This document shows positions 18,407 through 27,913 of a stretch of 37,397 bases of DNA, in pieces (the stretch's first letter is position 1; the number at the start of each line of letters is the position of its first letter). The stretch is from positions 1 to 37,397 of the forward strand of contig LNFL01000111.1 in assembly GCA_001464275.1 (NCBI GenBank), written 5' to 3'. The translations under genes were made by a program, and so were the position numbers. The notes beneath the pieces are model-generated. The model did not search any database and was not told the origin of the DNA. It worked only from the letters and a program-made list of their open reading frames with translations. The stretch comes from Actinobacteria bacterium Ga0077560 (GTDB lineage: Bacteria > Actinomycetota > Thermoleophilia > Miltoncostaeales > Miltoncostaeaceae).

Positions 18407-19288
18407 TCACCCCGCGGCCTTGGACGGTTGTCCGTCCGCGGCCACGCCGCCGCCGTCCGGCAGCACCCGCGCCCGGAGCTCGGCGGGCGTGCACCGGGCC
18501 AGCCGCCGGACGTCGCGGTGCATGTGCGGCTGGTCGTACCACCCGCAGGTGACGGCCAGGCCGGCCAGGTCGGCGGAGGGATCGGCCCGTAGCGCGGCCA
18601 CGGCGCGCTCCAGACGCAGCACCCTGGCGGCGTCCCGCGGGCTCAGCCCCAGCTCCCGGCGGAATCGCGTGGCCAGGTGCGTGCGGGGCGTTCCCAGCTC
18701 GTCCGCCAGGCGCCCCATGCGCAACGCCCCTCCGGCGGCGTCGAGGGCGTCCCATGCCCGGGCGACGACGGTGTCCCCGGGGCGGGCGGCGAGCCGCAGC
18801 AGCAGCCAGGCATCGACGATCGCGAAGCGCGCCTGCCAGGTGGATGCGCAGGCGATCCGCTCCACCAGCTCCGAGGCCCCGGTGCCGGGAAGCTCGGCCA
18901 GCTCCACCGACCGGTTGGTGAGCTCGGCCAGCGGGAGGCCCAGCACCCGCCGGGCCGCCGGCGGGGTCAGATCCACCTGCAGGCACACCGCCGTCCCACG
19001 CGCGGTGACGACCGCGGGGCCGTCGTGGAGCCCGGCGGTGAAGGTCCCCAGCGTCCCGGCGCCGGCGGGGCTCGCCACGTCGAACGCGGCGCCCAGGTTC
19101 AGGATGAGCGGGATGCGCCCCGAGGGCAGCTCCGCCCGCGCCACCGGCGGCGCGTCCTCCCGGAAGCCGGTGTACGGGTCCACCAGCCCGCGCAGCCGGG
19201 GGTGCGCGGGACCGCGCCACATCTCCCACCCGCCCCCGGGCACGTCGCCGCGGGCGCGCACCACGGGGCGGGGCGGGGCGGCGCTCAT
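18407..19288 (-). CDS. AraC-family transcriptional regulator coupled to lutABC
   Basis: A 293-residue regulator with a C-terminal AraC double helix-turn-helix (LRMGRLADELGTPRTHLATRFRRELGLSPRDAARVLRLERAVAAL to AGLAVTCGWYDQPHMHRDVRRLARCTPAELRAR, about residues 185-275) and an N-terminal sensor domain of unknown ligand. The ATG at 19288 overlaps the lutC stop (ATGA), so it is translated with the lactate genes. Lut systems are usually controlled by GntR/FadR-type LutR; an AraC gene in this position may be a substitute regulator or a passenger. The C-terminal HTH is clear. Confidence 0.9.
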   Translation of the reverse strand: MSAAPPRPVVRARGDVPGGGWEMWRGPAHPRLRGLVDPYTGFREDAPPVARAELPSGRIPLILNLGAAFDVASPAGAGTLGTFTAGLHDGPAVVTARGTAVCLQVDLTPPAARRVLGLPLAELTNRSVELAELPGTGASELVERIACASTWQARFAIVDAWLLLRLAARPGDTVVARAWDALDAAGGALRMGRLADELGTPRTHLATRFRRELGLSPRDAARVLRLERAVAALRADPSADLAGLAVTCGWYDQPHMHRDVRRLARCTPAELRARVLPDGGGVAADGQPSKAAG

Positions 19289-19872
19289 CCCAGGGAGCCG
19301 TCCAGGACCGTGCAGTGCACGTACTTGGGTCCGTGCATGCCCAGGATGAGGGTCTTCTCGATGTCCGCGGTGCGGCTGGGGCCGCTCTGCAGCGCCATCC
19401 CCGACGCGCCGAGGGTGGCCGCCAGTCGCAGGGTGGCCAGCAGGCCGTCCAGGATCCGGGTCTCCTCCACCACGCACACGTGGGTGGGGGCGATGAGCGC
19501 ACCGGCCCGGCCGGAGGCCCCGCCGGTGAGGATGGAACCGGTGGCCGCGACGGCGGCGATGCAGCCGGTCACGGTGGCGTCCAGGTTCCTGGAGGTGGCG
19601 CGGTCGGGCGCCACGTCCTCGTACATCCACACCTCGAGCCCGGCATCTCGCAGCGCGGCGGCCAGCTCGTCGCGCGCGCCGCCAAGATCGGCGGCCAGTG
19701 CCACGTGCTGGGCCTCCACCTTCGCCAGCGCCGCCAGGACGTCGGCGACCAGTCCGTCGCGGCCCACCCGCGACGCGGTGCCGCTCACGGCCTCCAGCTC
19801 GGCGATGAACCGCGTGACGCGGTCCTCGCCCGGGCGCATCTCGGTGGGCGCCAGGTCGTACAGCTCCGCCAT
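19285..19872 (-). CDS. lutC: Lactate utilization protein C (LUD domain)
   Basis: Subunit of the LutABC L-lactate dehydrogenase complex that oxidises L-lactate to pyruvate. The 195-residue protein ends with the LUD signature: GSILTGGASGRAGALIAPTHVCVVEETRI and LQSGPSRTADIEKTLILGMHGPKYVHCTVL. The N-terminal region (RVTRFIAELEAVSGTASRV) is normal. It starts at an ATG overlapping the lutB stop (ATGA) and ends overlapping the AraC start. Confidence 0.92.
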   Translation of the reverse strand: MAELYDLAPTEMRPGEDRVTRFIAELEAVSGTASRVGRDGLVADVLAALAKVEAQHVALAADLGGARDELAAALRDAGLEVWMYEDVAPDRATSRNLDATVTGCIAAVAATGSILTGGASGRAGALIAPTHVCVVEETRILDGLLATLRLAATLGASGMALQSGPSRTADIEKTLILGMHGPKYVHCTVLDGSLG

Positions 19873-21272
19873 CAGCGCGCCCTCCGGTGCCACGGCCGCT
19901 TGGCCGGGGCGGGCATGGCCCGTCCCTGCGTCCAGCGGGCCAGGGGGCCGGACCACCTCGGGGCGGTGCGCCGCATTCCGAGCGCGCGCAGGCCCACGCG
20001 ACCCATCCGGGCCGAGAGCCGGTACCCCAGCGGTGTGGACCAGGTCCACGACCAGATGGTGGCCGCGATGCGCTCGTGGCGGGGGACCTCGCCGGCCGCG
20101 GTGCGGTCGTGCCGCAGCGACAGCAGCAGGTGGTGCAGCGGGATCTTCACCGGGCAGATGTCGTCACAGGAGCCGCACAGCGAGGTGGCCTGCGAGAGCT
20201 CACCGCCGTCGTGCTGGCCGCGGAACAGCGGGGTGAGGACCGCACCGATGGGGCCGCCGTACACCCAGCCGTAAGCGTGGCCGCCCACCTGGCGGTACAC
20301 CGGGCAGACGTTCTGGCAGGCACCGCAGCGGATGCAGTGCAGGGCCTCCTCGTACTTGGTGCCCAGCAGGCTGCGCCGCCCGTTGTCGAGCATCACCACG
20401 TGCATGCGCTCGGGGCCGTCCGGCTCGCCCGGTTTGCGGGGACCGGAGATCATGTTCACGTAGGTGGTGATGAGCTGGCCGGTGCCGGCGCCGGCGATGA
20501 GCGGCAGCAGCACGGCGAGGTCCTCCATCTTCGGGAGGATGCGCTCGATGCCCATGAGCGCGATGTGGGTCCTCGGCAGGCTGGTGCACATGCGGCCGTT
20601 GCCCTCGTTGGTGACCAGCACGATGGTGCCGGTCTCCGCGATCCCGAAGTTGGCCCCGCTGATGCCGATGTCGGCGTCCATGAAGGCGTCGCGCAGCTCG
20701 CCCCGGGCGAACCCGGTGAGCTCCGCCGCGTCGTCGGGCAGCTCGCGTCCGGCGACCTTGGACAGGCTGGCCCGCACCTCGGCCTTGGTCTTGTGGATGA
20801 TCGGCGCGATGAGGTGCGACGGCCGGTCGTCATCGAGCTGCACCACGTACTCGCCCAGGTCGGTCTCGGTGACGGTGATGCCGTCCTCCTCGAGGACCGG
20901 GTTCAGCCGGATCTCCTCGGTGGCCATCGACTTCACCTTCACCACGCTGCGGGCACCCTCCTCGCGGCAGATCCGGCGGATGTGCTCGCGGGCCTCGGCG
21001 GCGTCGGCGGCGCGGTGCACGATGATCCCGTTGCGCTCGAACGCGGCGATCAGCTCGGCCAGGTACCGCTCCAGGTCCGAGACGGTGCGCTCCCGGATCT
21101 CGCGGCCCAGCTCGCGCAGGCCGTCGTAGTCGTGGTCGCGGTACCGGTTGCGCAGCGTGGCCACGGCGTGGTCGGTGGCCTTCGGCACGGCGGTGCGCAG
21201 GAAGGTGTTGGCGAGCTGCTCGTTGGCGCGCTCGCGGAAGGTCGAGTTCAGCAGCGGGTCGGTGGTGCTCAT
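19872..21272 (-). CDS. lutB: Lactate utilization iron-sulfur protein LutB
   Basis: Iron-sulfur subunit of the lactate oxidation complex. The 466-residue protein has an N-terminal LUD domain (VVKVKSMATEEIRLNPVLEEDGITVTETDLGEYVVQL; GANFGIAETGTIVLVTNEGNGRM) and two ferredoxin-like [4Fe-4S] motifs, CIRCGACQNVCP near residues 313-324 and CGSCDDICP near 365, followed by a LutB-type C-terminal tail (WSTPLGYRLSARMGR). Both cysteine clusters are complete. Overlaps lutA and lutC by four bases each, so the three are one translational unit. Confidence 0.95.
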   Translation of the reverse strand: MSTTDPLLNSTFRERANEQLANTFLRTAVPKATDHAVATLRNRYRDHDYDGLRELGREIRERTVSDLERYLAELIAAFERNGIIVHRAADAAEAREHIRRICREEGARSVVKVKSMATEEIRLNPVLEEDGITVTETDLGEYVVQLDDDRPSHLIAPIIHKTKAEVRASLSKVAGRELPDDAAELTGFARGELRDAFMDADIGISGANFGIAETGTIVLVTNEGNGRMCTSLPRTHIALMGIERILPKMEDLAVLLPLIAGAGTGQLITTYVNMISGPRKPGEPDGPERMHVVMLDNGRRSLLGTKYEEALHCIRCGACQNVCPVYRQVGGHAYGWVYGGPIGAVLTPLFRGQHDGGELSQATSLCGSCDDICPVKIPLHHLLLSLRHDRTAAGEVPRHERIAATIWSWTWSTPLGYRLSARMGRVGLRALGMRRTAPRWSGPLARWTQGRAMPAPAKRPWHRRAR

Positions 21273-21994
21273 CGCAGGCCCGCCTCGTGCAGCAGGGTGG
21301 CCACGTGCAGCGTGCGCAGCGGCGCACCGGTGCGGGCGAGCCGCCCCGACAGGTGCATCAGGCACCCCGGGTCCGCGGAGACCAGCACGTCGATGCCGGC
21401 ACCCTGCGCGTCGGCGAGCTTGTCGTCGGCCATCGCCACCGACACCTCCGGGTAGCGGACGCTGAACGTGCCGCCGAAGCCGCAGCAGCGCTCGCTGCCG
21501 GCGAGCGGCACCAGCTCGAGGCCCTCGATGCACGCCATGACGTCCCGCGGCTCGGCCTTGAGGCGAAGCTCGCGGAGCATGTGACAGCTGTCGTGGTAGC
21601 CGGCGCGGCCCTCCCAGCGGAGCCCCAGACCCCGGAGGCGCTCGGTGTGCTCGGCCAGGACCGCGGTGAGCTCGCGCACCCGTCCGGCGACCTGGCGGGC
21701 CAGCGCCTCATCCTTGTCGCCGTGGAAGAGCTCGGGCCAGTGCATGCGCATCATGGACGCGCACGAACCGGAGGGGACCGCGATCTCCCCGTCGGTCGAC
21801 GCCAGCGCGCGGAGCGTCCGCCGGGCGACCCGGCGGGCCTGGTCGGCGAAGCCGGCGTTGAACGCCGGCTGCCCACAGCAGGTGGCGCCCCTGGCCGGGG
21901 CGACGGCGCAGCCGCACGCCCGCAGGGCGGTCTCGGCGTGCCCGACGACCTCGGGCGTGACGAGGTCCCCAAGGCAGGTCGGGAAGAGGATCAC
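21269..21994 (-). CDS. lutA: Lactate utilization protein A (CCG-domain oxidoreductase)
   Basis: LutA subunit, with two cysteine-rich CCG domains resembling those of heterodisulfide reductase and glycolate oxidase GlcF. In the 241-residue protein they are GATCCGQPAFNAG (Cys39-Cys40) and YHDSCHMLRELRL through ERCCGFGGTFSVRYPEVS (Cys170-Cys171). The start is GTG 21994 (ILFPTCLGDLVTPEV), the only in-frame candidate near the fold. It is first in the lutABC-araC unit. A candidate promoter and a 12-base palindrome lie at 22055-22093. Confidence 0.94.
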   Translation of the reverse strand: MILFPTCLGDLVTPEVVGHAETALRACGCAVAPARGATCCGQPAFNAGFADQARRVARRTLRALASTDGEIAVPSGSCASMMRMHWPELFHGDKDEALARQVAGRVRELTAVLAEHTERLRGLGLRWEGRAGYHDSCHMLRELRLKAEPRDVMACIEGLELVPLAGSERCCGFGGTFSVRYPEVSVAMADDKLADAQGAGIDVLVSADPGCLMHLSGRLARTGAPLRTLHVATLLHEAGLR

Positions 21995-22054
21995 GTGCTC
22001 AGCCAGCGGGTCTCCATTCCAAGCAGCGGTTCACGCGCCTCGGGCGCTCCAGCA

Positions 22055-22083
22055 ACGGTAGGGGACATCTCTGTGCTTTTTAA
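22055..22083 (-). promoter_or_regulatory. Candidate lutA promoter
   Basis: Minus-strand TTAAAA (22083-22078), 17-base spacer, TACCGT (22060-22055), about 60 bases upstream of the lutA GTG. The match to consensus is moderate; spacing and position are good. The adjoining palindrome AAGACTGGTCTT overlaps the -35. Confidence 0.35.
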
Positions 22084-22093
22084 GACCAGTCTT
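22082..22093. promoter_or_regulatory. Palindrome AAGACCAGTCTT, possible lut operator
   Basis: A perfect 12-base inverted repeat (AAGAC-CA-GTCTT) overlapping the candidate lutA -35 element. This is a typical place for a repressor or activator; the binding protein could be the co-encoded AraC protein or a GntR-type LutR elsewhere. Confidence 0.4.
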
Positions 22094-22393
22094 CTCTCTC
22101 GAACGGGCGGTTGGACCGCGGACGACATCGCGAGTTGACAGCGCAGGAGACGACCATCAGTACCCTCGCGCCCACCGACCAGGACGGCACGGCAGCCCTT
22201 GCGGACGGCGAGGACCAAATGAGGGCGACCCATGGATGGGGAGCTCAACTCAGTGGCAGCGCAGGCGTAAGCCGTGGTTCCTGGGGCCAAGGCCCTCAGA
22301 CGCACACATGGGCAGCGTTTGCGCGAGTCGACCAGGCCATGAGAAGCCGCGAACCCCGACCACGACGAACCGCAACGACCAGACACGAAGGCC

Positions 22394-23635
22394 TCACCCG
22401 CCCAGCCGCCACTCGGATCCCGGGCGCACGTGGACGACTCGGCCGCCCACCACCACGATCTCGACCGGGTCGTGACCGAGTCGGTACGGCACGTGCTCCA
22501 GCGGGGCGTCCAGGATCACCAGGTCGGCGCGCTTGCCCGGCTCCAGGGAACCCGCGGCGGACGACTGGCCCATCACCCAGGCCGCGTTGAGCGTGACCGC
22601 GGCGGCGGCCTCCAACGCGGTCCAGCGGTACCGGCGCACCGCCAGACCCATCACCAGGGGCAGCGAGGTCACCGGCGAGGTGCCGGGATTGAGGTCGGTG
22701 GCGAGGACCCCGATGGCCCCGGCGTCCAGCAGGGCCCGCCCCGGGGCGGCGTGCTCGTCGTTGAGGACCTCGGCGGAGGGCAGCAGCACGGCGGCGCACT
22801 CGGCCCGGCCCAGCAGGGCGACGTCGTCGGCGTGCACCATGGACAGGTGGTCCACGCTGCGGGCGCCGTTGGCCACGGCGACCGGCACCGATCGGTGACA
22901 GCCCAGCTGCTCCACGTGGGCGCGCAGCCACAGGCCGCGGTCGGCGGCCATCGCCCCCACCCGCTCCAGGGCGGCGTTGTCGAACGCCACGGACTCGATG
23001 AAGCAGTCCAGCGCGGTCACCATCGCGGCCGACAGCAGGTGGTCCAGCGCGCCCTCCACGGCGTCCAGCCACTCCCCGGGCGTGAACCCCTCGGGGACCG
23101 CGTGCGCCACCAGCGCGGTGATCGCCGTGGCCTGCGGGACGTGCCCGCACAGGGCCTCCGCCAGCCCCAGCTGACGGCGCTCGGCGTCCAGGGAGAGCCC
23201 GTAGCCGCTCTTGCACTCGAAGGCGGTGGTCCCCAGGCGCAGCATCTCGTCGGCCAGGCCGCGGGCCTGCCCCAGCACGTCACCGTCGGGCATCTCGGCC
23301 AGCATGCGTGCGCTGCTGCGGATGCCGCCGCCCAGCCGGGCGATCTCCGCGTATGGCACGCCGGCCACCTTCATGGCGTACTCCTCCGCCCGCCAGCCGG
23401 CGAACGGCAGGTGGGTGTGGCAGTCCACCAGCCCCGGCAGCACGGCCGCACCCGAGGCGTCCACCTGCACCTCCGCGCCGGGGTCGTCCTCCAGGGCCGC
23501 GATGACGCCGTCGCGGCAGGTGACGCCGCCGGGGGCGAGCGTCATGCGGTTCCCGGCGTCGCCGCGCAGGTACGGCAGCCCGGGCTCCGGCGGCAGCAGC
23601 ACCTGGGCCGCCCCGTGCACCGACAGGCTGCTCAC
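22394..23635 (-). CDS. hutI: Imidazolonepropionase
   Basis: Hydrolyses 4-imidazolone-5-propionate to N-formimino-L-glutamate, third step of histidine degradation. The 413-residue amidohydrolase has the metal motif DCHTH (His73, His75), then FAGWRAEEYAMKVAGVPYAEIARLGGGIRSS, KSGYGLSLDAE, a HVEQLGC strand, the VDHLSMVHADD stretch and the ATDLNPGTSP metal-Asp loop, all HutI hallmarks. It begins with GTG 23635 overlapping the hutF stop (GTGA) and is the last gene of the ten-gene operon. Confidence 0.95.
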   Translation of the reverse strand: MSSLSVHGAAQVLLPPEPGLPYLRGDAGNRMTLAPGGVTCRDGVIAALEDDPGAEVQVDASGAAVLPGLVDCHTHLPFAGWRAEEYAMKVAGVPYAEIARLGGGIRSSARMLAEMPDGDVLGQARGLADEMLRLGTTAFECKSGYGLSLDAERRQLGLAEALCGHVPQATAITALVAHAVPEGFTPGEWLDAVEGALDHLLSAAMVTALDCFIESVAFDNAALERVGAMAADRGLWLRAHVEQLGCHRSVPVAVANGARSVDHLSMVHADDVALLGRAECAAVLLPSAEVLNDEHAAPGRALLDAGAIGVLATDLNPGTSPVTSLPLVMGLAVRRYRWTALEAAAAVTLNAAWVMGQSSAAGSLEPGKRADLVILDAPLEHVPYRLGHDPVEIVVVGGRVVHVRPGSEWRLGG

Positions 23636-24927
23636 GCGCGACCCCCGATCCAGGTCTCGCGCACCAGCTCCGGTCCACCGGTGAACACGATCGCCGCCGC
23701 CAGGTGCTCGTCGGCGACGCCCGCGATGCGGTCATGGGTGAGGTCGACGGCGATCAGATCCGCGGGGGCGCCGGGTGCGATGCGGCCCTCGGGGAGTCCC
23801 AGCGCGGCGGGGCCGTGCCGCCATGCGCTGCGCAGCAGGCCCGGGGTGGGCCCCTCCTCGCCGGGTGCCACCAGCACGTTGCGCCGCTCCGCCGTGCGGC
23901 GCGCGATGAGCTCCAGCTCGCGCAGCTCGGCGAACGGGTCGATGCGGCCGTTGGCGTCGGTCCCCACGGCCATGGGGACCCCGCGGCGGTGCAGCTCCTC
24001 GGCGGGCACGTAGCCGTCGCCCAGATCGGCCTCGGTGGCCGGGCACGCGCACACCGTCGCGCCCGCCCGGGCCAGCAGGTCCATCTCGTGCGCGTCGGCG
24101 TGCGTGCCGTGCACGATCACCGTGCGGGGGCCCAGCGCGCCGGTGCGCCGCAGGAGCTCCACAGGCCGCACGCCGTGCTCGGCCAGGCACTCCTCGATCT
24201 CCCGCCGCTGCTCGCAGGCGTGGATGTGCAGGGGCAGGCCGTGAGCGGCGCAGTGGGCGGCGATCGCCTCCAGCCAGTCCGCCGGGACCGCCCGCACCGA
24301 GTGCGGGGCGGCGCCCACGCGCACCAGCGTCCGGTCCACGGTGCGGCGGCGCAGGTCGTCCAGGCGCGCCAGGTAGGTCGCGACGTCCGGGTCGCAGAAG
24401 CGCCGCTGCCCCGGCTCAGCCGGGCGCCCGGCGCCGGCCCGGGCGTAGGCCACCAGCAGCAGCACGATCCGCATGCCCTCGGCCTCGGCGGCGGCGATCA
24501 CGCGCATGGCCAGCTCGTTGGGGTCGTCGTACGGGGTGCCGTCGGGCCGGTGGTGGACGTAGTGGAACTCGCCCACCGAGGTGAACCCGGCGGACCGCAT
24601 CTCCCGGTAGGCGCGGCGGGCGACGTCCTCGATGCCGTCGGGGTCCAGGCGCCCCGCCAGGTCGTACATCGCCGTGCGCCAGGTCCAGAAGTCGTCGCGC
24701 CCCTCCGGCGCGGCACGCTCAACCACGCCCCGCAGGTCGCGCTGGAAGGCGTGGGAGTGGACGTTCGCCACGCCGGGCATCAGCACCCGCCCGGGCAGCG
24801 CGAGGGCGCCCTCGGTCGCGGTCCCCACATCGGTGATCAGCCCCGTCGCGGGGTCCACGGTCACCGCCAGGCCGCGGCGCGGCCCGTCCGCGTCCAGCAC
24901 CAGCTCCGGTGCCAGGACCGTTGTCAC
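23632..24927 (-). CDS. hutF: Formimidoylglutamate deiminase
   Basis: Converts N-formimino-L-glutamate to N-formyl-L-glutamate plus ammonia, defining the two-step branch of histidine degradation. The 431-residue amidohydrolase has the metal pair in [13 protein letters not shown] (His57, His59), [36 protein letters not shown] and the [20 protein letters not shown] loop. These are HutF-specific rather than generic deaminase features. GTG 24927 overlaps the hutU stop (GTGA). The next enzyme, an N-formylglutamate deformylase, is not a classical HutG here; the M20 enzyme at 34207-35379 is the candidate. Confidence 0.95.
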   Translation of the reverse strand: MTTVLAPELVLDADGPRRGLAVTVDPATGLITDVGTATEGALALPGRVLMPGVANVHSHAFQRDLRGVVERAAPEGRDDFWTWRTAMYDLAGRLDPDGIEDVARRAYREMRSAGFTSVGEFHYVHHRPDGTPYDDPNELAMRVIAAAEAEGMRIVLLLVAYARAGAGRPAEPGQRRFCDPDVATYLARLDDLRRRTVDRTLVRVGAAPHSVRAVPADWLEAIAAHCAAHGLPLHIHACEQRREIEECLAEHGVRPVELLRRTGALGPRTVIVHGTHADAHEMDLLARAGATVCACPATEADLGDGYVPAEELHRRGVPMAVGTDANGRIDPFAELRELELIARRTAERRNVLVAPGEEGPTPGLLRSAWRHGPAALGLPEGRIAPGAPADLIAVDLTHDRIAGVADEHLAAAIVFTGGPELVRETWIGGRA

Positions 24928-26585
24928 GACGTGATGCCCGGCAGGTCCATCCCGGTGGCCCGGGCGTGGTCCAGGGCCTCCTCGTAGCCGGCGCTCGCGT
25001 GCCGCATGACCCCCGTGCCGGGGTCGTTGGTGAGCACCAGCCGCACGCGCTCGGCCCCCTCGTCGGTGCCGTCGGCCAGCACCTGCGCGCCCGAGTGGAG
25101 GGACCGCCCGATCCCCACCCCGCCGCCGTGGTGCAGCGCCACCCACGCCGCGCCGGAGGCGACGTTGAGCATGGCGTTCAGCAGCGGCCAGTCGGCGATG
25201 GCGTCCGACCCGTCCTTCATGCCCTCGGTCTCCCGGTAGGGGGAGGCGACGGACCCGGAGTCCAGGTGGTCGCGCCCGATGATGATCGGCGCCCGCACCT
25301 CGCCGGTGCGCACCAGCTCGTTGAAGGCCAGGCCCGCGCGGTGGCGATCACCGTAGCCCAGCCAGCAGATCCGGGCGGGCAGCCCCTGCACGGCGATGCG
25401 CTCGGCGGCGGCGTCCAGCCAGCGGTGCAGCTTGGCGTCATCGGGGAAGAGCCGGCGCACCGCGTCGTCGGTCGCGGCGATGTCCGCCGGGTCTCCGGAC
25501 AGCGCGGCCCACCGGAACGGCCCGATCCCGCGCGCGAACAGCGGCCGGATGTAGGCCACCACGAACCCCGGGTAGTCGAACGCCCGCCCGAAGCCGGCAT
25601 CGCGGGCCTCGGTGCGCAGGTTGTTGCCGTAGTCGAACACCTCGGCGCCGGCGTCCATGAAGCCCACCATGGCCGCGCAGTGGGTGGCCATGGACTCCCG
25701 GGAGCGGCGCACGTACTCCTGCGGGTCCGCCTCGCGCAGCGCGGCGGCGTCGTCCAGCGAGAGCCCGGCCGGGACGTACCCCACCAGCGGGTCGTGGGCG
25801 GAGGTCTGGTCGGTCACGATGTCGGGCCGAAAGCCGCGACGCAGCAGCTCGGGGAGCACCTCGGCGGCGTTGCCCACCACGCCGATCGACAGCGCGCGCC
25901 GCTCCCGGCGGGCCTCCTCTGCCAGCCGGACCGCCTCGTCCAGGTCGCCGGCCCGCACGTCCAGGTAGCGGGTCTCCAGGCGCCGTTCGATGCGCCACGG
26001 GTCGACGTCCACGCACAGGGCCACGCCGCCGTTGAGCGTCACCGCCAGCGGCTGGGCGCCACCCATGCCGCCCAGGCCCGCGGTGAGCACCACGCGCCCG
26101 GCCAGGGTGCCGCCGAACCGCTGCTCGCCGATGGCCGCGAACGTCTCGTAGGTGCCCTGCACGATGCCCTGCGAGCCGATGTAGATCCACGACCCGGCGG
26201 TCATCTGGCCGTACATGGTGAGGCCCAGGGCCTCCAGGCGCCGGAACTCGTCCCAGGTGGCCCAGTCGGGCACCAGGTTCGCGTTGGCGATGAGCACCCG
26301 GGGCGCCATGCGGTGGGTGCGGAACACCCCGACGGCGCGGCCGGACTGCACGAGCATCGTCTCGTCGTCCTCCAGCCGGCGCAGCGTCGCCACGATGCGG
26401 TGGAAGTCCTCCCACGACCGGGCCGCCCGGCCGGTGCCGCCGTAGACCACCAGGTTGGCGGGGTCCTCCGCCACGTCGGGGTCGAGGTTGTTCATGAGCA
26501 TCCGCAGGGCGGCCTCCTGCTGCCAGCCGCGGCAGGAGATCTCGGTGCCGCGCGGCGCACGGATCACGGGAGCCTCGGTGCTCAC
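24924..26585 (-). CDS. hutU: Urocanate hydratase (urocanase)
   Basis: Adds water to urocanate to give 4-imidazolone-5-propionate, using tightly bound NAD as electrophile. The 553-residue protein is full length, with the NAD-binding GGMGGAQ loop at residues 172-178, [32 protein letters not shown] and the catalytic-site cysteine Cys407 in [13 protein letters not shown]. The start is GTG 26585, overlapping the HisD-like stop (GTGA); the frame is open much further upstream but only as a shadow of the HisD-like gene. Sequence is canonical, so the classical Hut step is intact. Confidence 0.96.
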   Translation of the reverse strand: MSTEAPVIRAPRGTEISCRGWQQEAALRMLMNNLDPDVAEDPANLVVYGGTGRAARSWEDFHRIVATLRRLEDDETMLVQSGRAVGVFRTHRMAPRVLIANANLVPDWATWDEFRRLEALGLTMYGQMTAGSWIYIGSQGIVQGTYETFAAIGEQRFGGTLAGRVVLTAGLGGMGGAQPLAVTLNGGVALCVDVDPWRIERRLETRYLDVRAGDLDEAVRLAEEARRERRALSIGVVGNAAEVLPELLRRGFRPDIVTDQTSAHDPLVGYVPAGLSLDDAAALREADPQEYVRRSRESMATHCAAMVGFMDAGAEVFDYGNNLRTEARDAGFGRAFDYPGFVVAYIRPLFARGIGPFRWAALSGDPADIAATDDAVRRLFPDDAKLHRWLDAAAERIAVQGLPARICWLGYGDRHRAGLAFNELVRTGEVRAPIIIGRDHLDSGSVASPYRETEGMKDGSDAIADWPLLNAMLNVASGAAWVALHHGGGVGIGRSLHSGAQVLADGTDEGAERVRLVLTNDPGTGVMRHASAGYEEALDHARATGMDLPGITS

Positions 26586-27913
26586 TCCCCCACCCCGCGG
26601 GCGCGGAAGGACGCGGCGTGCCCGGGGAAGCCCTCGTGGTCGCACAGCGGCAGCACGCACTGCGCCATGTCGGCCAGCGCCTCGCGGCTGGCCCGGGCGA
26701 TGGAGGTGGCCTTCAGGAACGTCTGGGCGGTGATCGCCGAGCTCACCTTCGCGAACCCGCCGGTCGGCAGGGCCGCCGGCACGCCCGCAGCGAAGTTCCC
26801 CGCGCTGATCGGCGTCCACGGCCCCACCAGGATCTCGCCGGCGTTCACCAGCAGCGGCAGCAGGGCGTCCGGGTCGCGCACGTCCACCACCATGTGCTCC
26901 GGCGCGTGGGCGTTGGCCACCTCGGCGGCCTGGGTCAGGTCGTCCACCAGGATGACCCCGCCGTACCCGGTCAGCGAGCTGCGGGCGTACGAGCGGCGCG
27001 GCTCCGGCAACTCGGCCAGGCGCCGTTCCACGATCGCCACCAGGGCGTCCACCAGCGCCCGGGAGGGCGTCACCAGCAGGCTCGCCGAGTCGGGGCCGTG
27101 CTCGGCCTCGTTGAGGATGTCGGAGGCGATGAACTCCGGGTCGGCGCCATCGTCGGCGATCACCAGGCTCTCCGACGGCCCCAGCAGCATGTTGGTGACC
27201 ACCCCGTGCGTCTGCACCAGCAGCTGCGCGGCCGTCACCGCCGGGCTTCCGGGCCCCACCACCATGCGGACCGGCCGCACCGACTCGGTCCCGAACGCGG
27301 CGGCGGCGATGCCGGCGGGGCCGTTCGCGCGGTGGATCTCGGTGATCCCCAGCTCCCATGCGGCGAACAGCACGGCCGGGTCCACCTCGCCGGCGCCGCC
27401 GGGCGCGGGCGGCACGATGACGGCGATCTCCGGCACACCCGCCACGACGGCCGGTGTGCCCAGCTGCATCATCACGCTGGGGTAGCTGGCCTTGCCGGAC
27501 GGCACGAAGATCGCGGCACGGGTGACCGGCGTGAGCTTCTCGCCCACCACCAGGCCCGGGCGGATCTCCTCCCGCCACTCCCGCTCGCGGGTCTGGCGGG
27601 TGTGGAACCGGCGCAGGCTCTCGATGCCGTAGAGGATCGCGTCGCGCACCGGCGCCGGCACCTGGGCGGGCGCCGCGGCGATCTCGCCCTCCGACACGCG
27701 CAGGCGCTCCGGCGGCACGTCGCAGCCGTCGAAGCGGGCGAGCGCACGGCTGCACGCCGCGTCGCCGTTGGCCCGCACGTCCTCCAGGATCTCGCCCACC
27801 GATCGCAGCAGCTCCGGGTCGAAGACCTTGCCGTTGCTGCGGGCCAGGATGCGCTCGCGGTCCGCCTCGGCCATCGACGACCAGGTGTACTCGCGCCACG
27901 GACGTCCGCTCAC
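26582..27913 (-). CDS. Divergent HisD-family (histidinol dehydrogenase-like) NAD-dependent dehydrogenase
   Basis: 443 residues with the whole HisD fold: [71 protein letters not shown], and the catalytic APEH pair (Glu339, His340). Family members oxidise a terminal alcohol to an acid in two NAD steps. Residues that define true HisD are changed: the Zn-ligand Gln is Glu269, the Zn-ligand Asp is Asn373 (SAGNFAAG), and the substrate-binding His of GTNHVLPT is Ala380; His272 and C-terminal His432 remain. It is therefore a paralogue with a different substrate rather than the biosynthetic enzyme. It sits between SDR and hutU with 4-base overlaps on both sides. A sulfopropanediol dehydrogenase (HpsN) identity was considered but that group keeps the Asp. 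Confidence 0.85.
   Translation of the reverse strand: MSGRPWREYTWSSMAEADRERILARSNGKVFDPELLRSVGEILEDVRANGDAACSRALARFDGCDVPPERLRVSEGEIAAAPAQVPAPVRDAILYGIESLRRFHTRQTREREWREEIRPGLVVGEKLTPVTRAAIFVPSGKASYPSVMMQLGTPAVVAGVPEIAVIVPPAPGGAGEVDPAVLFAAWELGITEIHRANGPAGIAAAAFGTESVRPVRMVVGPGSPAVTAAQLLVQTHGVVTNMLLGPSESLVIADDGADPEFIASDILNEAEHGPDSASLLVTPSRALVDALVAIVERRLAELPEPRRSYARSSLTGYGGVILVDDLTQAAEVANAHAPEHMVVDVRDPDALLPLLVNAGEILVGPWTPISAGNFAAGVPAALPTGGFAKVSSAITAQTFLKATSIARASREALADMAQCVLPLCDHEGFPGHAASFRARGVGE

Larger units (their letters stand above)
21995..22393. other. Intergenic region between lutA and hutI
   Basis: About 400 bases with no convincing gene. Open frames here have no recognisable protein features and do not fit neighbouring spacing. 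The left part holds the probable lut promoter and palindrome; the right part is the 3' flank of the hut operon, without a clear terminator hairpin. The segment is noticeably less G+C rich than its surroundings. Confidence 0.6.

Noticed and set aside
22111-22590. Plus-strand open frame in the lutA-hutI gap
   Set aside because: No ribosome-binding site, no recognisable fold, and its right half is antisense to hutI.
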